This document shows, piece by piece, positions 1 through 5,168 of a stretch of DNA of 5,168 nucleotides. The stretch is from contig CAJONN010000141.1 in NCBI GenBank assembly GCA_905235955.1, positions 1 through 5,168 of the forward strand, written 5' to 3'. The stretch comes from an uncultured Marinilabiliaceae bacterium (GTDB lineage Bacteria; Bacteroidota; Bacteroidia; Bacteroidales; Marinilabiliaceae). Numbering within the stretch: position 1 is the first letter of the stretch; each line of letters begins with the position of its first letter. The translations under genes were made by a program, and so were the position numbers. Under the pieces are notes generated by a model. That model ran no database searches, had not been told where the DNA came from, and worked only from the letters and a program-made list of their open reading frames with translations.

Positions 1-60
1 AATCGTTTCGGGCGCTTCGCTACGATAATTTTCTTAACGCTCCGTGCCAAAGGCGACAAC

Positions 61-180
61 CGCGAGGTGAAAATCGAGTTTCGTGCTTATTGTTGGAAGG
101 TTATTTTGTTGGGTATATTTCTTTCGCCACATTCTCATGGCTTATTTTCTGTGCATTTTTCACTTACGAAACTTGAGTAA
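61..180 (+). repeat. Intergenic repeat copy A (right half)
   Basis: Positions 61-126 closely match 3445-3508 of copy B (shared words include CGCGAGGTGAAAATCG and TATATTTCTTTCG). Positions 135-176 match 4325-4364 of copy C (shared word GCTTATTTTCTGT). The right end, ACTTACGAAACTTGAGTAA (162-180), is the inverted complement of the left end of copy B with few mismatches, so it is a terminal inverted repeat. Copy A ends 4 bp before the stop codon of the ABC transporter gene. The left half seen in copies B and D is absent from 1-60, where I recognise nothing. Confidence 0.75.
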
Positions 181-184
181 CTGA

Positions 185-3100
185 TTATCCTCTAAGTTTT
201 TGTAAACGTTTGTTGTGTTTGAGTCTTTTGACGTTTTCGATGTAGGTTATTATTCGTCTGAGGACATCGAAGTAGAGTGTAATATAAAACACGATGCTAC
301 CCAACCATATAAAGGCTACGTTGTATATAGGTGTTGGTATTTCAAACTGTGCTATGCGTTTGTATGGTGCATAGAAATGTGCGCGCCCCCAGTGGTTTTG
401 AGGTATGTTGTATATAGGTTGTTTTTTGCGCACCATAAGGTCTGGGTAGCAAGTGATAGAAGTATAATCGTGCTTATTGAGTGCCAAGATGTTGAGTGCA
501 TCGTTGGTAAAGTGATATTTGAGGTTTGCGAGTGCCTCGGTGCTACCAAGTTCAGTAACAAGTGCGGAGCTGATGCTATCGAGGCGTTGATTGTAGACGT
601 CGAACTGTTCGGCATAGCGTTCTTTGAGTATGCTGAGTTGTGCGCTGACAAACTCGTGGCTCGAAGCATCGTAGGTGGGCGAGAGTACTTTGCGGAGCAG
701 TTTGGGGTATTTTTTGAGTCGGGTAGATGAGAGTTTGCTCATTTCAGTAAAGAGCAATACTGAAGCCTGACGCAGTTGTGGGCTATTGCTGAGCCTATAT
801 TGTTCGCATTGGTCGTTGAGTTTGTATAGCTCAGGAATCCAAACAGAAGTGGCGTATGAGGCTTCGCTACGTTTTTGTTCGGTAGAGAAGAAGTGGGCTT
901 CGTAGTCGTTATTTTTAAACTGATAGACAGCCAAAGCCTCGTATGCCCAACGCGACACCATTATATCGCCAGTGTGAGGCACAAATTCGCGATGCGATAT
1001 ATAAGGATGTAGCTTGTCGAAGCTTACCATTGTACCGCTAAAGAGGAGTTGTGGCACAAGTATGAGAGGTATTGATATATAGATAGATACAGCGCTATTT
1101 AGGCCGCTACTAATATTGAGACCAATAAGTATGGAATTGACAAATGTAGAGAAGAGTATAGCCCAATAGCCCAGCCACATATTGTCGATTTGTAATATAG
1201 TGTTGCCAATGAGCACGAGGGATAGCGACTGCACAGCGGCGATGAGCATGAGGTTGACAATTTTGCTATTGAGATAGGCCGAGCGACTAAGGTTGAGGAA
1301 CTGCTCACGCATAAGTAGCTTGCGGTCTTTTATCATTTCTTCAGCGCTAACATTGAGTCCCACAAAAATAGCTACCACAATGCACATAAAGAGGTAGGTA
1401 GGAATGTTGCTATTGGAGAAGAAAGAATATTCGCCAACATTGTTGATATAGCGAGTTGAGAATGAGAGTAGGAGAGCCAATATAGGCACTTCAATGATGT
1501 TGATGAGCAGATATTGGCTATCTTTTATTTTTTTGAGTGCATCGCGTCGGAGGTAGGTTTTGAACTGCTCCCATCGGCCGGGTATGTTGTAGAGGTTGGA
1601 GGGCAGTTTTTCCTTTTGCATTCGTTCTTTGTATTTCCAATCAAACGAAGCTTCAAACTCGTTGCAATACATATTGTACCACTCGTCGGCGCTAACTTTG
1701 CGTTTGCGGATAAGCTTGCCGTAGGGGTCGACCATGCGAGCTTCGAGGATGCGCAGTGGCTGCTCAGTTTTGACGTTGCCACAGGTGTAACATTCACGTT
1801 CTTCGGGGTTTACGTAGTGAGCTTTGCGCTTGAAGTAGACAATGGCATTCATTGGGTTGCCGTTGTAAACGATGCGTCCGCCTTGGTCAATGATGAGTAG
1901 CTTGTCGAGTAGCTTGTATATGTCGCTATTGGGTTGGTGAATGTTGATGATGACGAGTTTGCCTTTGAGCACTTGCCTTTTGAGCAACATCATAACCTTT
2001 TCAGAGTCGAGCGAAGAGAGGCCTGATGTTGGTTCGTCGACGAAGAGTATAGAGGGTTCGCGCATCAGCTCAAGGGCTATATTGAGTCGCTTACGTTGTC
2101 CGCCGCTAAGTATTTTGTTTAGTGGGTTGCCAACTTTGAGGTTGCGAGCCTCAACAAGGTCGAAGTCGTTGAGGGCGCGTTCGACCATTTTGGTTTTTTC
2201 TGACAAAGTTTTGTCAGAGAAGATCAGATGTGCATTGAAGAGCAAATTTTCATATACAGTAAGCTCTTCGTTGAGCATATCGTCTTGTGGCACGTATCCG
2301 ATAACTCCTTTGAGTGCTTTTTTGTCGCGATGTAGGTCGAAGCCGTTGATAGTGATGTTGCCATGGCTGAGCTTGTTGTTGCCGTTCATGACATTGAGCA
2401 GGGTTGATTTACCCGTGCCCGAGCCACCCATAATGCCAACCAGCTGTCCGCTCTTGCCCAAGAAGCTAAAACGGTGTATGCCTATGGTGTTTTCGTTGAA
2501 CTTATATTCGATGTCGACGGCACGATATATGATGCGCCCAGTGTCTTGACGTGTGATAAACTTCTCAGCAATATGACCATAGTAGACGGCTTTTATTTGC
2601 GAGGTATTGATAACAGAGCCGGGCTCGAGGGGGTGCACTTTGCCCATTTCAACTTTATGTCCGTTGAGGTAGAGGTTGCGCTCACCATCATATTTAAACA
2701 TAAACATATTGGTAGAGCGTATGTGGAGCACCCAAACATCGATGCGTTGCTTTGAATTGTAGATGTGTTTTACATCGGGGTGAGGTTTTTCGGGCTTGCC
2801 ATTGATGATGAGCAGGCGAGTTTTGTCAACAATCCACATTGGGCCTTGCAGTACAAAGTTTTTGAGTGCCCAATAGTCGTCGGGTGGAATGCGCAGATTG
2901 TCGGCTAATGTATCAACAAAGAGTTCTTCGTCTAAGCTTATTTCAGGTTTGAGTATATAGTTGAGAAGCGAGGTGAGTATGAGAAATTTGGCATCGAGGT
3001 CTATTTCAAGGTTTACTTGTTGGCAGATGTCTGTCATATTCGACAGGTTGTCAGTAAATTGCCTATGTGCGTCGTTGTTATTGCCGTGAAACTGGTTGAG

Positions 3101-3262
3101 ATAGAAGTCGTACCGGAGCAAAAACTGGTTGACGTATTCTGCATTGAACTGCCTCGACAGATACTCAGCAACCTTTTGTCGTCCTTCGCCAGCCGCTGTA
3201 TGCTTTACATCGGTAAGCAAGGCAAATAGTTGCATTAAAGCTTCGAGTAATGCTTCTGACAT
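185..3262 (-). CDS. ABCG-like ABC transporter, fused ATPase and ABC-2 type permease with N-terminal FHA-like region
   Basis: Complete 1025-residue membrane ABC half-transporter that should hydrolyse ATP to move an unknown substrate, probably outward, across the inner membrane, acting as a dimer. The ATPase domain (about 245-475) has every motif: Walker A GGSGTGKST (279-287), Q-loop Gln326, signature LSGGQ (385-389), Walker B ILFVDE (405-410) and switch His442. Hydrophobic segments near 585-603, 622-642, 669-690, 695-715, 725-745 and 978-998 form the ABC-2 permease; the SRWAYEAL stretch (770-777) is typical of the ABCG family. A loop of about 230 residues separates the last two membrane segments. 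Residues 1-120 are helical, perhaps TerB-like; 165-235 looks like a diverged FHA fold (LYLNGHKV, LEPGSVI). A CYTC pair (491-494) lies in the linker. The ATG start fits the promoter 26 bp upstream. The ATPase/permease call is secure; N-terminal domains and substrate are inferred or unknown. Confidence 0.93.
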   Translation of the reverse strand: MSEALLEALMQLFALLTDVKHTAAGEGRQKVAEYLSRQFNAEYVNQFLLRYDFYLNQFHGNNNDAHRQFTDNLSNMTDICQQVNLEIDLDAKFLILTSLLNYILKPEISLDEELFVDTLADNLRIPPDDYWALKNFVLQGPMWIVDKTRLLIINGKPEKPHPDVKHIYNSKQRIDVWVLHIRSTNMFMFKYDGERNLYLNGHKVEMGKVHPLEPGSVINTSQIKAVYYGHIAEKFITRQDTGRIIYRAVDIEYKFNENTIGIHRFSFLGKSGQLVGIMGGSGTGKSTLLNVMNGNNKLSHGNITINGFDLHRDKKALKGVIGYVPQDDMLNEELTVYENLLFNAHLIFSDKTLSEKTKMVERALNDFDLVEARNLKVGNPLNKILSGGQRKRLNIALELMREPSILFVDEPTSGLSSLDSEKVMMLLKRQVLKGKLVIINIHQPNSDIYKLLDKLLIIDQGGRIVYNGNPMNAIVYFKRKAHYVNPEERECYTCGNVKTEQPLRILEARMVDPYGKLIRKRKVSADEWYNMYCNEFEASFDWKYKERMQKEKLPSNLYNIPGRWEQFKTYLRRDALKKIKDSQYLLINIIEVPILALLLSFSTRYINNVGEYSFFSNSNIPTYLFMCIVVAIFVGLNVSAEEMIKDRKLLMREQFLNLSRSAYLNSKIVNLMLIAAVQSLSLVLIGNTILQIDNMWLGYWAILFSTFVNSILIGLNISSGLNSAVSIYISIPLILVPQLLFSGTMVSFDKLHPYISHREFVPHTGDIMVSRWAYEALAVYQFKNNDYEAHFFSTEQKRSEASYATSVWIPELYKLNDQCEQYRLSNSPQLRQASVLLFTEMSKLSSTRLKKYPKLLRKVLSPTYDASSHEFVSAQLSILKERYAEQFDVYNQRLDSISSALVTELGSTEALANLKYHFTNDALNILALNKHDYTSITCYPDLMVRKKQPIYNIPQNHWGRAHFYAPYKRIAQFEIPTPIYNVAFIWLGSIVFYITLYFDVLRRIITYIENVKRLKHNKRLQKLRG

Positions 3263-3288
3263 TGTGTTGGTTCAAATTTTTGGTTTTG

Positions 3289-3296
3289 CAAATATA
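3289..3296 (-). promoter_or_regulatory. Bacteroidota-type -7 promoter box for the ABC transporter gene
   Basis: Read on the minus strand this is TATATTTG, an exact match to the TAnnTTTG -7 consensus of Bacteroidota housekeeping promoters. It ends 26 bp before the ATG at 3262, which implies a leader of roughly 20 nt. No good TTTG-type -33 element is visible at the expected spacing, so the call rests on the -7 match and its position. It supports the chosen start codon. Confidence 0.5.
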
Positions 3297-3377
3297 AGAA
3301 AAAATATCACATTGTTAATTATTATATACGATTGTGTATACGGCTATTTTGTTTAAAGTTCTTTTCTTATTTTCTTC

Positions 3378-3540
3378 TTTTACTCAAGTTTCGCAAGTAG
3401 AAATGTTCTGCAAACAAGTCCCCCAACACGGCTTTTTCATTAATCGCGAGGTGAAAATCGGGTTCCGTGCTAGTTGTTGGAAGTAATTTGTTGGTTATAT
3501 TTCTTTCGTCCATTCGGAGCTACTTACTTGCAAAACTTAA
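3378..3540 (+). repeat. Intergenic repeat copy B (most complete copy, with terminal inverted repeats)
   Basis: This element of about 160 bp is bounded by the inverted arms TCAAGTTTCGCAAG (3384-3397) and CTTGCAAAACTTAA (3527-3540). Inside it, CACGG (3427-3431) can pair with CCGTG further right, and TTTTCA (3435-3440) with TGAAAA (3452-3457), giving a nested hairpin with its loop near 3441-3451. Its left half matches copy D (about 55 of 65 positions) and its right half matches copy A. Compared with A and C it lacks about 15-20 bp just inside the right arm. It has no reading frame of note. It could be a MITE or REP-like element or a structured transcribed repeat; no target-site duplication is evident. 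Confidence 0.8.
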
Positions 3541-3595
3541 AAAAATATCATAATATGTAAAAAAAATATCAATGGTGAGTACGTGTGCGAGGCTA

Positions 3596-3603
3596 TATGA
3601 TTG
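3596..3603 (+). promoter_or_regulatory. Possible -7 promoter box for the transaminase-like gene
   Basis: TATGATTG differs from the TAnnTTTG consensus at one base and ends 34 bp before the ATG at 3638. No -33 element is clear. It is the best candidate in the gap between repeat copy B and the gene, but sequences in this region are AT-rich and a single mismatch leaves it weak. Confidence 0.25.
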
Positions 3604-3637
3604 TCTATGATAATGTAATTAAGTCAAAGAAAGCATT

Positions 3638-4189
3638 ATGGAAAGCATATATAAATTAGGTTTTGAAGAGCTCTATGTAAATGGTGGCATAGTAGCTGCA
3701 AGCGAAGCAGTTATCTCTTCAGTAGTTCCGCTCGACAGCGAATTGCTAATAATAGGCAATGTAGCCTCCATTGATGAATGGCGTGCTGTGTGCCATAAGC
3801 TTTCTATAGTAGCCTCGGTTATTGACAATGATGGTAGCACTTCAGATTTGATATGTGCAGTGGAGGCGATATTGGCATCGAACAATCATATATCTCATAT
3901 CATTTGTGGCTCAGAGAGGTGCGAAGCTTGCTTGGCTGCAATAGGTATGTTGGCTCGCAAATATAAGCGTTCGTTTATTGTGGTAGACACAACAGATTGT
4001 GTTGAAGCAGTAAATATGAAGTTGCTCAATGTTGACTTTTTGATAAGCAATACGGGCAACATTACAGCCCGAAGAAATAAACTTGTGCAGACTGAGGGCA
4101 ATGCGCGTACGTCGGGTCAAGACATATATGCTATGTGGCAGCGCAGTATGAGTCACCGATGCGCTACCCTTGAGCCTATGGCATGTTGA
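3638..4189 (+). CDS. Truncated PhnW-like (2-aminoethylphosphonate-pyruvate transaminase) protein lacking the PLP lysine
   Basis: An intact 183-codon gene whose product follows, from end to end, the middle of class V aminotransferases of the PhnW type as I recall them. Residues 22-40 (SEAVISSVVP, LLIIGN) match the segment after the family's GSGT motif. Residues 83-118 (NHISHIICGSE, RKYKRSFIVVD) match the region leading to the PLP-ring aspartate, here Asp117. NVDFLIS (131-137) matches the strand before the catalytic lysine. ARR and GNARTSGQDIYAMW (144-167) match the following helix. PhnW enzymes are about 360-370 residues, so roughly 50 N-terminal and over 120 C-terminal residues are missing. 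The catalytic Lys position reads Asn141 and the next ten or so Gly-rich residues are absent; the cofactor-contacting TTTG-like stretch is also lost. Transaminase activity is therefore not expected. It may be a conserved pseudoenzyme or a decaying remnant with its frame still open. It has no phosphonate genes beside it, and its leader is A-rich with no Shine-Dalgarno sequence. Confidence 0.8.
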   Translation: MESIYKLGFEELYVNGGIVAASEAVISSVVPLDSELLIIGNVASIDEWRAVCHKLSIVASVIDNDGSTSDLICAVEAILASNNHISHIICGSERCEACLAAIGMLARKYKRSFIVVDTTDCVEAVNMKLLNVDFLISNTGNITARRNKLVQTEGNARTSGQDIYAMWQRSMSHRCATLEPMAC

Positions 4190-4232
4190 AAAATATGTTT
4201 CCATAATAATATTCACATTTGTATCAAAATTT

Positions 4233-4271
4233 AGAGCCTCTTGATGTGAAATCAGGAGGCTCTGCTTTTTT
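4233..4271 (+). terminator. Rho-independent terminator after the transaminase-like gene
   Basis: A 12-bp stem (AGAGCCTCTTGA, 4233-4244, with TCAGGAGGCTCT, 4252-4263) contains one G-U pair and closes a 7-nt loop. It is followed by GC and a run of six T (4266-4271). It lies 43 bp after the stop codon of the transaminase-like gene and should separate its transcript from the DUF151 gene. The presence of a strong terminator suggests that the upstream gene is transcribed. Confidence 0.9.
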
Positions 4272-4324
4272 CCTTTAGGACTCTTGTTTGTTGGTTGATT
4301 TGGTGGTAGTGGTCTATCGTCCTT

Positions 4325-4365
4325 TCATAGCTTATTTTCTGTACTTTTTCACTTGCGAAACTTAA
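4325..4365 (+). repeat. Intergenic repeat copy C (right end)
   Basis: This stretch matches 135-176 of copy A almost base for base (TCATAGCTTATTTTCTGT against TCATGGCTTATTTTCTGT). It ends in the arm CTTGCGAAACTTAA (4352-4365), which is complementary to the left arms of copies B and D. Weaker similarity may extend left to about 4287 (TTTGTTGGTTGATTT against TTTGTTGGTTATATTT in copy B). The left half is missing; the terminator occupies the place where it would lie. The arm ends 16 bp before the -7 box of the next gene, so the repeat may contribute upstream promoter sequence. Confidence 0.65.
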
Positions 4366-4381
4366 ATTATTTAAAAAATAT

Positions 4382-4389
4382 TAAATTTG
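4382..4389 (+). promoter_or_regulatory. Bacteroidota-type -7 promoter box for the DUF151 gene
   Basis: TAAATTTG matches TAnnTTTG exactly and ends 23 bp before the ATG at 4413. No convincing -33 TTTG is seen at the usual spacing; that region falls at the end of repeat copy C. The box lies downstream of the upstream in-frame TTG at 4353, which argues that translation starts at 4413. Confidence 0.55.
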
Positions 4390-4412
4390 TACAAGATTCT
4401 AACACAACAAAG

Positions 4413-4985
4413 ATGAAGAGCGATAAGCAAATAATAGTAGAACTTACCGTTGAAGGTATATCGCGCCGGCAAGATTCAGAGGCGTACATACTCATCTTGG
4501 CTGACAAGTCAGAGCCGCCTCGACGTTTGCCCATTGCCATTGGGCTGCCCGAAGCGCAATCTATTGCTATTGTTCTTGAGGGTGTAAAACCCAAACGCCC
4601 ACTTACTCATGACCTAACTTGCTCGTTTCTCAACAATTTTGGTATCGACATAAGTGGAGTATACATATATGATATTCATGATGGCATATTCTTTTCGAGC
4701 ATTCTCTGCTCGCGCGAAGGCGATGTGCGACAAAGTAGCATCGACTCACGCACTAGCGATGCTATTGCCATTGCTATGCGTATGGAGTGTACCATTTTTA
4801 CTAATGAATATGTAATGAAAGTTGCTTCGGTGTCGAACTCCAAATATGGCGACAACATTGACGATGATACACTTGAGGAGATGGACAACGCTATGCTCAA
4901 CAATGTGATGCAACGCGCCATTGCTACTGAAGACTATGAACTTGCCTCACGTGTGCGCGACCATATTCGCCGAAGAACAGAATAG
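4413..4985 (+). CDS. Bifunctional nuclease family protein (DUF151) with C-terminal UVR motif
   Basis: A 190-residue cytoplasmic protein of the bifunctional nuclease (BFN/DUF151) family; some members have been reported to degrade DNA and RNA. Hallmarks of the domain (about residues 6-137) are RRLPIAIGLPEAQSIAIVLEG (37-57), RPLTHDL (62-68), the DGIFFSSI strand (90-97) and IDSRTSDAIAIAMR (110-123), close to the family's DxRxSDAIALA signature. The tail (about 153-187) reads as a UVR (UvrB/UvrC-type) motif, with AIATEDYELASRVRDHI matching its A...D(F/Y)E.A...RD.I pattern. This domain pair and length are usual for Bacteroidota. The UVR motif suggests protein-protein contact, possibly with repair or protease-adaptor partners, but that is inference. 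An in-frame TTG at 4353 would add 20 residues outside the conserved domain and lies upstream of the promoter box, so the ATG at 4413 is preferred. The gene stands alone between repeat copies C and D; no T-rich terminator follows. Confidence 0.9.
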   Translation: MKSDKQIIVELTVEGISRRQDSEAYILILADKSEPPRRLPIAIGLPEAQSIAIVLEGVKPKRPLTHDLTCSFLNNFGIDISGVYIYDIHDGIFFSSILCSREGDVRQSSIDSRTSDAIAIAMRMECTIFTNEYVMKVASVSNSKYGDNIDDDTLEEMDNAMLNNVMQRAIATEDYELASRVRDHIRRRTE

Positions 4986-5001
4986 GGGGCGTTGTATTGT
5001 C

Positions 5002-5066
5002 TTTTACTTAAGTTTTGCAAGGAGAAATGTAATGCAAACAAATTTCCAAACACGACTTTTTCATTA
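5002..5066 (+). repeat. Intergenic repeat copy D (left half)
   Basis: Matches copy B 3378-3442 at about 55 of 65 positions without gaps, including the left arm TTAAGTTTTGCAAG (5008-5021), the word GCAAACAA and the segment ACACGACTTTTTCATTA. Similarity stops after CATTA at 5066, which corresponds to the hairpin loop of copy B. A different palindromic sequence follows. It begins 16 bp after the stop codon of the DUF151 gene. Confidence 0.75.
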
Positions 5067-5071
5067 GTCTT

Positions 5072-5148
5072 TTACTTTTTATTTCCGCAAGACTCAACGA
5101 TGATTGAGCGAAGCGAAACGAAGTTCGGCGTAGCCAAATAAAAAGTAA
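5072..5148. repeat. Second inverted repeat, 13-bp arms around a 51-bp centre
   Basis: TTACTTTTTATTT (5072-5084) and AAATAAAAAGTAA (5136-5148) are exact reverse complements. The centre has a small hairpin CTCAA-CGATGA-TTGAG and a GCGAAGCGAAACGAAG stretch. No T-run follows the right arm, so it does not look like a plain terminator on the plus strand. It directly follows the broken end of repeat copy D and is unrelated to that family in sequence. Only one copy lies in this window, so calling it a dispersed element is inference. Confidence 0.5.
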
Positions 5149-5168
5149 CAAAAAGAACTCGTCGCTGT

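Noticed and set aside
2..25. Possible terminator hairpin ATCGT...ACGAT for the transporter gene
   Set aside because: The stem is only 5 bp with a 14-nt loop and no T-run on the transcript strand, so it does not qualify as a terminator.
215..730. Open frame of 171 codons on the plus strand
   Set aside because: It is antisense to the C-terminal part of the ABC transporter. Its Val/Phe/Cys-rich product resembles no family I know, and no promoter or leader supports it.
1941..2549. Open frame of 202 codons on the plus strand
   Set aside because: It lies entirely antisense to the ABC ATPase domain, whose motifs are intact on the minus strand. Its Ser/Leu/Arg-rich product has no recognisable domain, so it is a shadow frame.
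3326..3341. Small inverted repeat TATAC-GATTGT-GTATA upstream of the transporter
   Set aside because: Arms of 5 bp in AT-rich DNA are expected by chance; it lies about 30 bp upstream of the -7 box and has no second copy to support an operator.
4353..4412. Extended N-terminus of the DUF151 protein from TTG at 4353
   Set aside because: The extra 20 codons overlap the repeat arm and the exact -7 promoter box. The conserved domain begins just after the ATG at 4413.
3378..5066. CRISPR array or tandem repeat interpretation of the repeated segments
   Set aside because: The copies are hundreds to thousands of bases apart, separated by genes, of unequal extent and diverged. No regular spacers or cas genes are present.

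Overview
The window looks like a chromosomal segment from a member of the Bacteroidota, probably Bacteroidales. Three observations support this. Two genes have a match to the Bacteroidota -7 promoter box (TAnnTTTG) about 23-26 bp before their start codon. No gene has a clear Shine-Dalgarno sequence, only A-rich leaders. The proteins resemble families common in that phylum: a very large ABCG-like ATPase/permease fusion and a bifunctional-nuclease (DUF151) protein with a UVR tail.

Layout: 1-184 is the region downstream of the first gene and holds the right half of an intergenic repeat. 185-3262 (minus strand) is a complete 1025-residue ABC transporter with an N-terminal helical region, an FHA-like region, an ABC ATPase and an ABC-2 type membrane domain. 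3263-3637 is a divergent intergenic region with the transporter promoter and the most complete copy of the repeat. 3638-4189 (plus) encodes a 183-residue protein that reads as the central part of a 2-aminoethylphosphonate-pyruvate transaminase (PhnW-like, class V aminotransferase fold) without the catalytic-lysine loop. 4190-4412 holds a strong intrinsic terminator, a partial repeat copy and the promoter of the last gene. 4413-4985 (plus) encodes the DUF151/UVR protein. 4986-5168 holds the left half of another repeat copy, followed by a different 13-bp inverted repeat.

The three genes do not form an obvious pathway. They have separate promoters or long gaps, and a terminator separates the second from the third. 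What links the window is its non-coding part: all four gene-free regions carry pieces of one repeat family with terminal inverted repeats and a hairpin-forming centre. Two of the copies stop matching at the same point, the loop of that hairpin. This repeat family and the lysine-less transaminase-like protein are the least ordinary parts of the window. I see no tRNA, rRNA, CRISPR array, transposase or phage gene.
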